In this document: in pieces, positions 8,751 through 17,309 of the stretch | Layout of the letters: every line of letters begins with the position of its first letter | Numbering within the stretch: the first letter of the stretch is position 1 | Source: Brucella tritici | GTDB lineage: Bacteria > Pseudomonadota > Alphaproteobacteria > Rhizobiales > Rhizobiaceae | Length of the DNA: 64,000 bases | Direction: 5' to 3' | NCBI RefSeq assembly: GCF_008932295.1 | Contig: NZ_WBWA01000003.1 | Span: 284,406-348,405 of the forward strand | Notes under the pieces: generated by a model | Databases searched by the model: none | What the model saw: the letters and a program-made list of their open reading frames with translations, nothing else | Told to the model about the DNA's origin: nothing | Translations under genes and position numbers: made by a program

Positions 8751-10028
8751 TCAGCCGCCAGCCTTGGAGACCATTAGCGGAATGATCCGCTCGGAGCTGG
8801 CTGGCTGCGAAACAGTCGGTTCGGCGTAAGGAATGCCGAGCGTATTCCAGACTTCCAGCAAGGCGTCTCTGAGGCCGTCGATCAGGGCGTCGTCATGTAA
8901 AGGCGACGGCGTGATGCGCAGTCTTTCGGTTCCACGCGGCACGGTCGGATAATTGATGGGCTGGATATAAATGCCGTGCACTTCCAGCAGGCGGTCGCTG
9001 GCTTTCTTGCACAGTTCAGGATCGCCAACCAAAATCGGCACGATATGGGTTTCCGACGGCATGACCGGGAAGCCAGCCGCAGAAAGCACATCCTTGGCGC
9101 GCTGGGCCTGACGCTGCTGGCCGTCGCGTTCCACCTGCGAGGTCTTGAGGTGCCGGATGGCTGCCGTCGCGGATGCTGCCACTGCCGGTGGCAGGGAGGT
9201 CGTAAAGATGAAGCCCGGTGCATAGGACCGTACCGCATCCACAATCGCGCGCGAACCGGTGATGTAGCCGCCGAGAGCACCAAAAGCCTTGGCCAGCGTG
9301 CCTTCGATGATATCGATACGATGCGCCAAGCCATCGCGTTCGGTAATGCCGCCGCCACGCGCGCCGTACATGCCAACAGCATGAACTTCGTCGATATAAG
9401 TCATGGCATTATATTTGTCGGCCAGATCGGCAATTTTCTCGATCGGCGCAATATCGCCATCCATCGAATAGACGGATTCAAAAACGATCAGCTTTGCGCG
9501 CGCCGGATCGGCGGCCTTCAAAAGTTGTTCCAGATGCTCGACGTCATTGTGACGGAAAATCTTCTTTTCCGTACCCGAACGACGCACGCCTTCGATCATC
9601 GAAGCATGGTTCAGTTCGTCGGAAAGGATAAGGCAGTTCGGCAACAACCGGGCAATCGTGGAAATCGAAGCTTCGTTGGAAACAAAGCCCGATGTGAAAA
9701 CGAGACCGGCTTCCTTGCCGTGCAAATCAGCGAGTTCGTTTTCCAGTTCGACGAGTGGATGGTTATTGCCGGAAATATTGCGCGTACCGCCGGAACCAGA
9801 GCCGGCATTGCCAGCCGTGTCGCACATGGCCTTGATGACATCGGCGTGGTGTCCCATGCCGAGATAGTCGTTGGAACACCAGACGGTGATCTCACGGGCA
9901 GTGCCATTGTTGCGCCAGATAGCTCGGGGGAAACGTCCGACTATGCGTTCAAGATCTGCAAAAACGCGGTAACGCTTCTCGGCGTGCAACTGGTCGATCG
10001 CTTCTTCGAAAAAACGGCGATAGTCCAT
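8751..10028 (-). CDS. hemA: 5-aminolevulinate synthase
   Basis: PLP enzyme that condenses glycine and succinyl-CoA to 5-aminolevulinate, the first step of haem synthesis in alphaproteobacteria (C4/Shemin route). The 425-residue protein shows CSNDYLGMG (51-59), [16 protein letters not shown] (81-96), the HGKEAGLVF stretch, [12 protein letters not shown] (211-222) and the PLP-binding Lys247 in [13 protein letters not shown], with LRITPSPLH near the C-terminus. Start at ATG 10026-10028 after AAGGAG. A perfect FNR/FixK-type box (10124-10137) lies 96 bp upstream, pointing to oxygen-responsive control. Confidence 0.96.
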   Translation of the reverse strand: MDYRRFFEEAIDQLHAEKRYRVFADLERIVGRFPRAIWRNNGTAREITVWCSNDYLGMGHHADVIKAMCDTAGNAGSGSGGTRNISGNNHPLVELENELADLHGKEAGLVFTSGFVSNEASISTIARLLPNCLILSDELNHASMIEGVRRSGTEKKIFRHNDVEHLEQLLKAADPARAKLIVFESVYSMDGDIAPIEKIADLADKYNAMTYIDEVHAVGMYGARGGGITERDGLAHRIDIIEGTLAKAFGALGGYITGSRAIVDAVRSYAPGFIFTTSLPPAVAASATAAIRHLKTSQVERDGQQRQAQRAKDVLSAAGFPVMPSETHIVPILVGDPELCKKASDRLLEVHGIYIQPINYPTVPRGTERLRITPSPLHDDALIDGLRDALLEVWNTLGIPYAEPTVSQPASSERIIPLMVSKAGG

Positions 10029-10123
10029 AATGCGCTCCTTAGTCTGTGCCCTAACTAGCGCTTTTGGCACTTGCCGTCCATGGCGCATTGATGGGCAATT
10101 TGCCACGTTTAATTGAAGCAGCA

Positions 10124-10137
10124 TTGATTGAAATCAA
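10124..10137. promoter_or_regulatory. FNR/FixK-type box upstream of hemA
   Basis: TTGATTGAAATCAA matches the FNR/FixK consensus TTGAT-N4-ATCAA in both half-sites. It lies 96 bp upstream of the hemA start in a gene-free gap. hemA is a known FnrL/FixK target in several alphaproteobacteria (established knowledge); binding here is inferred. Confidence 0.65.
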
Positions 10138-10295
10138 GCAAATAGGCTCCACACCCAAAATAGTGGCGACCAATTAATTCATCACGAACCGTATCGAAAC
10201 ATCGCGCAGAGTGATCGGCGTTGACACAGAGTGGCTTGAATGAGGAGCAATCAAACATCAGTTAATACTAACATTCACAAAAGCCCGGCCCCCAT

Positions 10296-11384
10296 ATGAA
10301 GCCAACGCACACGGTGATGAACTATCCAGCCTCAACGACAGGGGATTGGTCAGCCTATTGGCGTGCCTCGCCGATGCGCCATCTGCGGTTGCGATGGCGG
10401 CACGTGCAGCTTTCGGTTCCGAACCGGAAACACAAGGCACATCTGATTGCCACCTCCGGCAGCTTTGCGGCTTTGCGTCCTGACGATCTGCCGCTTGTCT
10501 GTGTGGTTCGCAATGCTGCGCCTTATATGAGGTCTTTCCTGCGCTATTACCGCAAGATGGGTGTCACACGCTTCATCGTGGTGGATGACCAGTCTGATGA
10601 TGGCACGACTGAAATCTTGTCCAGTGCGCCGGATGTTGATTTGTTCTCTTCGAATGTACGCTATGCGCAGGCCGATCGCGGACGTGCCTGGCGCGATGCT
10701 CTGTTCAATCTCTACGGGCGGGGCCGCTGGTATCTGTCGGTTGATGCGGACGAATTTTTCGTGTTTCCGAGAATGGAGCAGCGCGATATCCATTCGTTCA
10801 TCGAGGAACTCGAGCAAAACGGAATTCGTCGGTGTCTGGCTCCGATGATCGACATGTATCCCGGAGGTTTGCTGCGTGACGGGGTTTTCGTTGACGACGG
10901 AACGAAATATCCGTTCGAGGTCTCATCGCATTTCGACGGCAATGGTTATACAGCGAAACCGGAGAAATTTGGCGTGGCGGTGCGCGGCGGGCCGCGTTTA
11001 CGCTTGTTTGGACGCAGTATGCGGCTTTCAAAATTCCCGCTGATGTGGGTCGACAAGAAGACGGATTATCGCCGGGGCAGCATTCATGGGCCGGGGCCAT
11101 GTTTCCGGAATTTCCTTCCGGCAACCGGCGCTCTTCTCCATTATCGTTTTTCGTCACTTTCAGTTGGCGAGTTCAAACGTATTGCATCGGAAAAGAGCCA
11201 TGCAGGCGGTGCCGAACATTACCGCGCTATCGTTGAAAATGAGCGGTTCTCGGACGATCTGTCACTCGTTTATGAAGGTTCAGTGCATTATACGGGGCCA
11301 GCCAGTCTCGTCGAGCGCGGCTTCATGGCTGATCTGCGCGACGTAGTGCGTGGCAGCAGGCCGTCGTGTCGAACTAGCGCGTAA
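10296..11384 (+). CDS. Glycosyltransferase family 2-like protein
   Basis: A 362-residue cytosolic glycosyltransferase of the Glyco_tranf_2_4 type. After a variable 60-residue N-terminus come LPLVCVVRNAAPYMRSFLRYYRKMGVTRFIVVDDQSDDGT (nucleotide-sugar fold) and the metal-binding DxD in YLSVDADEFFVF (Asp-Ala-Asp). The C-terminal half carries SKFPLMW and LLHYRFSSL, typical of the family. The acceptor is unknown. It starts a cluster of glycan genes; its 3' end overlaps the convergent polysaccharide deacetylase by 11 bases. ATG 10296 has a weak ribosome site, so a slightly later start (10317) is possible. Confidence 0.8.
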   Translation: MKPTHTVMNYPASTTGDWSAYWRASPMRHLRLRWRHVQLSVPNRKHKAHLIATSGSFAALRPDDLPLVCVVRNAAPYMRSFLRYYRKMGVTRFIVVDDQSDDGTTEILSSAPDVDLFSSNVRYAQADRGRAWRDALFNLYGRGRWYLSVDADEFFVFPRMEQRDIHSFIEELEQNGIRRCLAPMIDMYPGGLLRDGVFVDDGTKYPFEVSSHFDGNGYTAKPEKFGVAVRGGPRLRLFGRSMRLSKFPLMWVDKKTDYRRGSIHGPGPCFRNFLPATGALLHYRFSSLSVGEFKRIASEKSHAGGAEHYRAIVENERFSDDLSLVYEGSVHYTGPASLVERGFMADLRDVVRGSRPSCRTSA

Positions 11385-12075
11385 ACGTCTTGCGCAGAAA
11401 CTGCAGCAATATGTCATTGCGCCTGATCGTGAGGCGCGGAATACCGAACGGATCGTCAGTTGATCGTGCGCGGCGCTTTTCCGTCGTCGTCGCGTTTGTA
11501 TAGCCCGCCGCTTCAACAATTTTGCGTGTTGCCGCATTTTCTCCGCCGTAAGGATAGGCGAAAGATGTGACTTCACTGCCGAGCAGGTCTTCGATCTTTA
11601 TGCGCGATTGCTGTATTTGCGATATGGCTTCCTGCTCGTTTGCTTCCGGCAGGAAGATGTGGTCGAGCGTATGGGAGCCGACCTCGTGACCAAGATCCGC
11701 CCATTCGCGCAGTTCGGCAACACCCATGCAGTCGGCGCGCGCAACCCCGATTTTCTGGTCCCATAGATTGAATCCGCCGATCTGGTTGGCGACGAAATAG
11801 TTCGTGGCGGTGAAACCGAATTCCTGCAGCACCGGCAGGGCGTTGCGGAAGACATTCTCGAAACCGTCGTCAAAGGTGATGACAGCGACTTTGCCCTGCT
11901 TCCCGCCGTAAATGTAAGGCATTGCGTCCCGCACCGACAGGCCGCGATAACCCAGCCGCTTCAGCCAGGACATTTGCTGGCGAAAGCGGGTCGGATGCAC
12001 GATCATGCTGCGATAGGGCACGCGGTGCGCCGGAGGCACGTCAATCTGGTGATATAAAAGAATAGGAACAGGCAC
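11374..12075 (-). CDS. Polysaccharide deacetylase (NodB/CE4 family)
   Basis: A 233-residue carbohydrate esterase 4 protein that would remove acetyl groups from N-acetylated sugars in a surface or intermediate glycan. Motif 1 is VAVITFDDGFEN (Asp69/Asp70) and motif 2 is GSHTLDH (His135, His139, metal ligands with the Asp); AYPYGGEN follows as motif 3. There is no signal peptide, so it appears cytoplasmic. GTG start at 12073-12075 follows GAGG at good spacing, eight bases after the stop of the GT25 gene, so both are probably in one transcript. Confidence 0.85.
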   Translation of the reverse strand: MPVPILLYHQIDVPPAHRVPYRSMIVHPTRFRQQMSWLKRLGYRGLSVRDAMPYIYGGKQGKVAVITFDDGFENVFRNALPVLQEFGFTATNYFVANQIGGFNLWDQKIGVARADCMGVAELREWADLGHEVGSHTLDHIFLPEANEQEAISQIQQSRIKIEDLLGSEVTSFAYPYGGENAATRKIVEAAGYTNATTTEKRRARSTDDPFGIPRLTIRRNDILLQFLRKTFTR

Positions 12076-12083
12076 GGGAAACC

Positions 12084-12851
12084 TCAGAGAGCTGCGCGCG
12101 AGCGCGATTTTATCTTCCAGCGATAAAGCGGGCGCAGAATTTCACGCTTCAGCTTGTCCGGCAGAGAACGCGATTTCTGAATCGTGCTGCCGCCAAGGCG
12201 CACTGAGATTTCCTTCACACCGCCTGGAAGGACGGATAGCGGTTTGAGTCCTGTGACCCAGTTCATCTGTGCTGTGGTATCGACCGGACGGTCGAAAATT
12301 TCCGTCGCCGACAGCAGGCGCTGCGCAGCTCCGCGCCCGATAAGTTGCGCCACCATGCCAAGGCCGACCGGCACCGGCTCGATGATCCGTGAAGTTTCCG
12401 TCGTCAGCACAACACGCCCGCTTTCCCGCTCGCGGAACGGAAAACGGATGAAGCTATCAACCTTGAGAACCTGACATGCAGCGGAATAGGCTGCTGCGAA
12501 TTCCGGCGTCAGTTCCACGTCGTCTTCCAAGACGAGACCAGCATCGATCTCCTGATCGACAATCGCTTGCCAGGCCTTTCGATGTGACAGAAAACATGCG
12601 ATTTCGTTCGTGCTGAGCTGGAATGGATAGCGCGGCTTGTGTGCCGATCGCCGATAGACACTGCTGATCGTTTGCGCATCGAGCGTGCGCCCGTCGATGG
12701 CGTTCACCACGTCCGTCTCTACCGGCAGCTTTCGAATAAGTTCTTCGACTTGCGGCTGCCGGTCGGTGGCGCGCTCCAGATGGATGATGAAAGCCTTGAC
12801 GGCCCGCTGTGGGCCGTCATTCGGAGTGATGTCGGGGCGCGTTTCGTTCAT
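12084..12851 (-). CDS. Glycosyltransferase family 25 protein
   Basis: A 255-residue LPS-type glycosyltransferase (GT25, as in LOS/LPS beta-galactosyltransferases). It shows the opening AFIIHLERATDR, VVNAIDGRTL, GEIA-like NEIACFLSHRKAWQAIVD and the acidic motif GLVLEDDVEL, all standard for the family. The C-terminus is basic (KSRSRAAL) and may hold it at the membrane. The sugar transferred cannot be read. It heads a two-gene unit with the deacetylase; 49 bases separate it from the upstream glycosyltransferase. Confidence 0.86.
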   Translation of the reverse strand: MNETRPDITPNDGPQRAVKAFIIHLERATDRQPQVEELIRKLPVETDVVNAIDGRTLDAQTISSVYRRSAHKPRYPFQLSTNEIACFLSHRKAWQAIVDQEIDAGLVLEDDVELTPEFAAAYSAACQVLKVDSFIRFPFRERESGRVVLTTETSRIIEPVPVGLGMVAQLIGRGAAQRLLSATEIFDRPVDTTAQMNWVTGLKPLSVLPGGVKEISVRLGGSTIQKSRSLPDKLKREILRPLYRWKIKSRSRAAL

Positions 12852-12900
12852 GGTCCCTATCTACCTTGCAGCGCGCCAAAAGCTCAAGGTATTTTGCAAA

Positions 12901-13602
12901 TCAGACCGGCTTCCAGCCCGGCTCGACACTATCGGCTTCTGCCCGCCACAAATCGGCATAGTCGACGTTCTGCCAATCCTTGAACCAAGGGCCGCCGCGC
13001 GTGTAATGTACGACTTTCGGCAGTCCGGTTTCCGGCTTCTCGTTCCAGCCTTCCAGCCAGTTGTAATCCGTCGGCAACGCACCGATTTCATCATCGGCGG
13101 CCCATTGCATGCGGTGCAGATAAGCGCCGGTTTCGCTGTTGACCAGCTCCGGCGTCAACTGGCGTGTCGAGGGATGTTCGCAGTTGAACAACATGCAGGA
13201 CGACCAGTTCTTGCGCGGATAGCTGGTCTGCACCTTGCCGTCCATCTTCACACTGTCTTTGGGTTGGTAATCGTGCTGAACGCAATAAACGGCCTTCGAC
13301 GGATCATTATAGGATTGAAGGCCAGCAATATCGCCAAGGAAAAGGAAGTCGCAATCGCAGAAAAGCGCCCATCCCTTATAGCCCGCAAGCCATGGCGTGA
13401 AAAAACGCGAATAGGTAAACTCTGTCGATGCCAGCGGATCGACGTCCCGTGTGTAGACCCCTTCATCGACAAGGTCCTGCAACTTGATCGGTACAATCTC
13501 CAGCGGGATAGAGGAATGTTTCAGTGCTGATGCCTTGGCGACTTCATATGCGATGGGTTCGCGAGAATCCCATCCGATGAAAATGCGTAACGGTTCACTC
13601 AT
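12901..13602 (-). CDS. Glycosyltransferase with DxD motif (GT8-like)
   Basis: A 233-residue glycosyltransferase-like protein. It opens RIFIGWDSREPIAYEVAKASALKHSS, has FTYSRFFTPWLAGYKGWALFCDCDFLFLGD (DxD metal site Asp-Cys-Asp) and ends with LPKVVHYTRGGPWF, as in GT8-related and capsule-type transferases with a His in the metal site. Donor and acceptor are unknown. Clean ATG at 13600-13602. Sits in the same-strand glycan run 11374-14294. Confidence 0.78.
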   Translation of the reverse strand: MSEPLRIFIGWDSREPIAYEVAKASALKHSSIPLEIVPIKLQDLVDEGVYTRDVDPLASTEFTYSRFFTPWLAGYKGWALFCDCDFLFLGDIAGLQSYNDPSKAVYCVQHDYQPKDSVKMDGKVQTSYPRKNWSSCMLFNCEHPSTRQLTPELVNSETGAYLHRMQWAADDEIGALPTDYNWLEGWNEKPETGLPKVVHYTRGGPWFKDWQNVDYADLWRAEADSVEPGWKPV

Positions 13603-13679
13603 TCATAGGCTCCTCTAAAGCGATTGTGTCGTGATCGTTCCCCACGTTTTCCGCTGGAAATTATAATGAGAGCGCAGGG

Positions 13680-14294
13680 TCACTGGATGAGGCTGATGCG
13701 TCCGGACTTGACCTTCTGCTCAACCCAACTGCGCTCATCTCCCCAGGTGTGGCGTTTCCAGCCTTCCCAGGTGAAGCCGCAGATTTTCACGTCCCAGCTT
13801 TCCTCCGGACATTTTCCGAGCATGTACCAGATGCCAAAAAAGCCAGTGCTTGGAAAGGCTTTGCTTATATTCTCGTCGGTTACGCCCAGCTCTTTGCACC
13901 CGGCCAGATAGAATTGGGGCGGCATGATCCGGATTTCCTTGCCTGCGGAACCAACGACTTCGATGGTTTGCATTGTCCAGTCTCCGCGCCTTCCCTTGAG
14001 GCGAGAGAGGAAATTCGGACCGGGGTGATATTTGCGGATGATGCTTGGATGATAAGCAAGCATCACTTCCTTGGCTGCCTTGAAGGTCGGTGTTTGTACG
14101 AAGCCCGGATCGCGCAGCCGTCGCTGCATGGGCTTGCTGGACGTCGCCAGCATCAGGAGGTCCGTCCGGGTGCCGCTCATGCCGATGGATTGCTTGGGCT
14201 CATTGAAACGGACGACAAAATCCGCTGCATCGACTTCGGCAGAAAGATCGCGCGGCAAAGGCGCATTGCCGACGATAATCAATGTCTTTTTCAT
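13680..14294 (-). CDS. Sialyltransferase (GT29)-like protein
   Basis: A 204-residue protein. Its start, IIVGNAPLPRDLSAEVDAADFVVRFNEPK, matches the pattern of the GT29 sialylmotif L (VGN...IDxxDxVIRFN). Further on, AFPSTGFFGIWYMLGKC resembles sialylmotif S (PSTG followed by a helix), and CGFTWEGWKRHTWGDERSW ends with a His and Glu spacing like the short VS motif. Some relatives are labelled 'urease operon accessory protein', which has no support here. It probably transfers a sugar in the same surface-glycan pathway as its neighbours. ATG 14292-14294 chosen; a TTG three codons upstream is also possible. Confidence 0.65.
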   Translation of the reverse strand: MKKTLIIVGNAPLPRDLSAEVDAADFVVRFNEPKQSIGMSGTRTDLLMLATSSKPMQRRLRDPGFVQTPTFKAAKEVMLAYHPSIIRKYHPGPNFLSRLKGRRGDWTMQTIEVVGSAGKEIRIMPPQFYLAGCKELGVTDENISKAFPSTGFFGIWYMLGKCPEESWDVKICGFTWEGWKRHTWGDERSWVEQKVKSGRISLIQ

Positions 14295-14532
14295 GCACTT
14301 CAACTCTGATTAGAATGAATCGGTGCCAGCTTCGACATAGAAGATATAGCTAAATTAGAATTACATAATGATTACAATATTGGGAGACTATTTTCTCGGC
14401 GGCATCGGAAATCCGGGTAAAGCGCTAGGATTTCGCTGCAATCACGGCAGCCATGCAGGATATGCACTTCTCAAAAGGCAGAGAAAGACGGAAGCTCATT
14501 GTTGGGAGGAAGATAAAAAAGGGGATACCACC

Positions 14533-14679
14533 ATGAATCTTCGCACCCATTTCCATCGCTGGATGCAGTATCGCGAAAATATTCGCGAGCTTAGCGGCTG
14601 CACTGACCGCGAGCTTTCCGATCTCGGCCTCTCACGCACAGATATTCATCGCGTCGCACGCGAAGCCGCTTTTGCCTGA
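14533..14679 (+). CDS. DUF1127 small protein
   Basis: A 48-residue Arg-rich DUF1127 (YjiS-like) protein: MQYRENIRELSGCTDRELSDLGLSRTDIHRVAREAAF is the family core. Small DUF1127 proteins in alphaproteobacteria are known as RNA-linked, stress and phosphate/carbon-control factors (for example CcaF1 in Rhodobacter, associated with CcsR sRNAs). The ATG at 14533 follows AAAAAAGGGGAT. The 229 bases between the GT29-like gene and this start hold no other gene and are probably its promoter and leader. Notably a CCTCC-loop sRNA lies 2.8 kb downstream on the same strand. Confidence 0.85.
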   Translation: MNLRTHFHRWMQYRENIRELSGCTDRELSDLGLSRTDIHRVAREAAFA

Positions 14680-14690
14680 GGCAACAAATC

Positions 14691-14722
14691 AGGGCCGACT
14701 TCCGGTTTCGGCAAGCGGCCCT
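14691..14722 (+). terminator. Possible hairpin terminator after the DUF1127 gene
   Basis: Stem AGGGCCG (14691-14697) and CGGCCCT (14716-14722) with a long loop; no immediate T-run follows, so this is weak. Confidence 0.3.
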
Positions 14723-14749
14723 GCTTCGATCCGCAAATTTTTCTAAAAC

Positions 14750-14935
14750 CTACACGTCACCCGGCTTCTTGAAGCGGATGTGGATGTTGTCGCCTGCGAG
14801 ATCGAAGCCTGCATAGTTGCGTTGAAAGGCAATGAGCGCGTCGTTGACGCCCTTTGAAAAATCGTCTTCCTGCACGTCGATATGGTGCCGGTAGAGGATT
14901 CTGTCGTCCTTGTAGAATATAACCTGACCTTCCAT
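14750..14935 (-). CDS. Small hypothetical protein
   Basis: A 61-residue protein of unknown family with no signal peptide or membrane segment, rich in charged residues (MEGQVIFYKDDRILYRHHID; IHIRFKKPGDV). Support for a real gene comes from a near-ideal ribosome site AAGGAGG five bases before the second ATG of an ATGATG pair (14938 is the alternative start). It stands alone between DUF1127 and the LysR gene. I cannot assign a function. Confidence 0.55.
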   Translation of the reverse strand: MEGQVIFYKDDRILYRHHIDVQEDDFSKGVNDALIAFQRNYAGFDLAGDNIHIRFKKPGDV

Positions 14936-15110
14936 CATAGCCTCCTTCTGATGACGCGCAGAGCAGAAATCCGTCGGTGGTTTCAGGCGTCGCGCGCTTT
15001 GAAACGGGTGTGTAGAACAATGTTCAACACACGGGCCTATGGCTGAAGAGGTGCCAAGGGCACTTATCCAGTCGGTATATCTTTTTGAGATAGGCGATAT
15101 GGCGGGCGTT

Positions 15111-16001
15111 TCAAGATGACGCAGTGTCAGTCCCGGCTTTGCTCAGCTCAAGCCAGGCACGAGCGGCGTGAGACAGGAATGCGCCTTTTCGCCAAATCAG
15201 CGCCAGATGCCAGTTCACATCGGCACCTTTGATCCCGTGGATGCGCACGCCGGGGTGATGCCGCTGTTCCGCGATCATTTTCGGCAAAAAGCCGATGCCC
15301 ATGCCTGCCGCTACAAGCTCGACGATGAAGTCAATCTGACTGGAGCGGACTGCAACATTTGGAGAAAATCCATGCGAACGACATGCGTCGAGGATGATGT
15401 GGTTGAGGGCAAAGCCGCTCTCGAAAAGAATGAACGGCAGGCTGGCAATATCCTGCAGCGAAACGCCGCTCCCGTGTGCAAGCGCATGATCGGTCGGGAG
15501 AAGCGCCACAACCGGTTCGCATCGCACATCCTGCCATTCGAAACTGTCCTCGACCGGCAGAAGCGAAGCCGCAAGTTCCACATCACCGGCCAGCAGCAAT
15601 TCTTCCAGCCGTCTGCTGCCATGCTCAACCAGTTGAATGTCGATCTCCGGATAAAGCTTCGTATAGGCCGCGAAGACGGGAGCGAAAAGCACGCTCGAAC
15701 CGATGGGCGGCAGGCCGAGTTTCAGAAGGCCACGCTTAAGGCCGCGCAGCTCGCCCAATTCAGCCAGCATGTCGTCCTTTTCCGCCAGCATGGCGATCGC
15801 GCGACGGAAGACAATCTCACCTGCTGTCGTGAGGCGGGAGGGCGAGATTTCACGATCCAGCAGAACCAGCCCCAATTCGTCTTCAAGCTGTCTGACCGCC
15901 TTGCTGACGGTCGACTGGGTCGCGTTGATGGTTTTTGCGGCGGCGGAAAAACCGCCTTGCCGCACCACTTCGACAAAAGCCTGGAAGCTGCGCAAGTTCA
16001 T
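15111..16001 (-). CDS. LysR-family transcriptional regulator (CidR-like)
   Basis: A 296-residue LysR-type regulator. The winged helix-turn-helix is at 1-60 (MNLRSFQAFVEVVRQGGFSAAAKTINATQSTVSKAVRQLEDELG) and the periplasmic-binding-like effector domain at about 90-290. It is divergent from the cidA/cidB pair with a 76-bp shared gap, the same arrangement as CidR with cidAB in Firmicutes, where it senses acetate or overflow metabolites. That gap holds CTATT-ACGG-AATAG (16010-16023) and TTCTAGAA, candidate LysR sites. Control of the neighbouring genes is therefore likely, but the effector is unknown. Confidence 0.85.
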   Translation of the reverse strand: MNLRSFQAFVEVVRQGGFSAAAKTINATQSTVSKAVRQLEDELGLVLLDREISPSRLTTAGEIVFRRAIAMLAEKDDMLAELGELRGLKRGLLKLGLPPIGSSVLFAPVFAAYTKLYPEIDIQLVEHGSRRLEELLLAGDVELAASLLPVEDSFEWQDVRCEPVVALLPTDHALAHGSGVSLQDIASLPFILFESGFALNHIILDACRSHGFSPNVAVRSSQIDFIVELVAAGMGIGFLPKMIAEQRHHPGVRIHGIKGADVNWHLALIWRKGAFLSHAARAWLELSKAGTDTASS

Positions 16002-16009
16002 GAGCCATT

Positions 16010-16023
16010 CTATTACGGAATAG
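16010..16023. promoter_or_regulatory. Palindrome in the LysR/cidAB shared promoter
   Basis: CTATT-ACGG-AATAG, a perfect 5-bp inverted repeat directly upstream of the LysR start, in a 76-bp divergent gap. Candidate autoregulatory LysR site; inferred. Confidence 0.35.
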
Positions 16024-16077
16024 CTTCAATGAAATCAATTCATTTCTAGAATAGCGCCTGAAGGCCTATATTCGTCG

Positions 16078-16518
16078 ATGAAAATGCATCAGTCCTCATT
16101 GGAAAAGCACATGAACGCCCACAGCCTTTTGATCCGGTTTCGTTACGCACTGCATCACAGCCGTCTGATGCAAATTGCGACGCTGGTCGGCTTTTGGCTG
16201 GCGGGTGAGCTTTTCGTCCGTCTCGTAGGTCTGCCTCTTCCAGGCGGCATTGTCGGTATGGCGCTGGTGCTGGTCCTGCTTCTGAGTGGTCGGGTCAGCC
16301 TGTTCAGCATGAAACGCGGTGCCGAATGGTTTCTGGCTGAAATGCTGCTCTTCTTCGTTCCCGCAGTGCTTGCCGTTCTTGAGCATCAGGAACTGATCGG
16401 TCTGCTCGGCCTGAAAATCATGGCTGTGATTTTGCTGGGTACGTTGACGGTCATGAGTGTCACCGCATTGACGGTTGATCTCTGCTACCGCTGGAGTTTG
16501 CGTTATGTTGCTAAGTAA
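16078..16518 (+). CDS. cidA: CidA/LrgA family membrane protein
   Basis: Holin-like inner-membrane protein of about 146 residues with four predicted membrane helices, family motifs LPLPGGIVGMALVLVLLLSG and AEMLLFFVPAVLAVLEHQELIG. The CidA/LrgA family is linked to murein hydrolase control, programmed lysis and pyruvate/acetate transport. The TAA overlaps the start of the cidB/lrgB gene by 14 bases, so the two are co-translated. The start at 16078 is the furthest ATG; ATG 16111 after GGAAAAGC is an equally good alternative. Confidence 0.85.
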   Translation: MKMHQSSLEKHMNAHSLLIRFRYALHHSRLMQIATLVGFWLAGELFVRLVGLPLPGGIVGMALVLVLLLSGRVSLFSMKRGAEWFLAEMLLFFVPAVLAVLEHQELIGLLGLKIMAVILLGTLTVMSVTALTVDLCYRWSLRYVAK

Positions 16519-17200
16519 CCCGCTGGTGGCGACATTTTTCTGGTCTGCCGCAACGATCCTGCTTTATCTTGCTGCCAAGCGCGTCTACCGTCGCTTCCCC
16601 ATGTGGTGGCTGACGCCGCTCGCCGTTACGCCATTGTTGCTGATGGCGCTGGTCATTGGGCTTAATCAGAACTATCGCGGCTATTTCAGCGCCACCCATT
16701 GGCTGGTCGCGCTGCTTGGGCCTGCAACAGTGGCTTTTGCGATCCCGATTTACCAGCAGCGCGCAACGATCCGCCGCTATTGGCCGGTGCTTCTGGCAGG
16801 TGTCGTCGTCGGAAGTTCATCTGCCATGGCTTCCGCATGGGGGCTGGCGCATCTGCTGGGTCTCAACGAAGCGATCAGCCTCAGCCTGATGCCACGTTCC
16901 ATGAGCACGCCGTTTGCGATGACTGTCTCGGGCGACATTGGCGGTACGCCGGACCTGACAGCAATCTTCGTGGTGCTAACCGGTGTGTTCGGCGCAGCTC
17001 TCGGCGAGGTCATGCTCAACTGGCTGCCAATCCGCTCCGCACTGGCACGCGGGGCCCTTTTCGGCATGGGTGCACATGGAGCCGGTGTGGCCAAAGCTCA
17101 CCAGATCGGTAGTGAGGAAGGTTCGATTGCCGGGCTGGTCATGGTGCTTGTCGGTCTGGTAAATGTGCTTGCTGCACCTCTGATTGCCCACTTTTTGTAA
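16505..17200 (+). CDS. lrgB: CidB/LrgB family membrane protein
   Basis: A 231-residue inner-membrane protein with about seven helices. Family marks include the motifs VALLGPATVAFAIPIYQQ, SLMPRSMSTPFAM, and GDIGGTPDLTAIFVVLTGV, followed by GMGAHGAGVAKAHQIGSEEGSIAGLVMVLVGL, which is the LrgB signature. It functions with the preceding CidA/LrgA protein (murein hydrolase regulation, or small-carboxylate export in recent models). ATG 16505 lies inside the end of cidA (14-base overlap). An intrinsic terminator follows. Confidence 0.92.
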   Translation: MLLSNPLVATFFWSAATILLYLAAKRVYRRFPMWWLTPLAVTPLLLMALVIGLNQNYRGYFSATHWLVALLGPATVAFAIPIYQQRATIRRYWPVLLAGVVVGSSSAMASAWGLAHLLGLNEAISLSLMPRSMSTPFAMTVSGDIGGTPDLTAIFVVLTGVFGAALGEVMLNWLPIRSALARGALFGMGAHGAGVAKAHQIGSEEGSIAGLVMVLVGLVNVLAAPLIAHFL

Positions 17201-17228
17201 GAGCCTAATTTTACAGGCAATTCTTTAA

Positions 17229-17256
17229 AAACGCCCGGCTTCCGGGCGTTTTCTGC
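17229..17256 (+). terminator. Intrinsic terminator after lrgB
   Basis: AAAACGCCCGG-CTT-CCGGGCGTTTTC: stem 17231-17238 with 17242-17249, then TTTTC. Confidence 0.85.
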
Positions 17257-17309
17257 ATGAGCGGATCTGCCTTTTTCTTGAGCGTCAACGTCTTTGCATA
17301 ACTGATATG

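Noticed and set aside
13680..14294. 'Urease operon accessory protein' label for this gene
   Set aside because: No urease genes in the window and the residues resemble GT29; the label is likely inherited misannotation.
15168..16049. Long plus-strand frame opposite the LysR gene
   Set aside because: Antisense shadow of a clear LysR gene in high-GC DNA; no family motifs.
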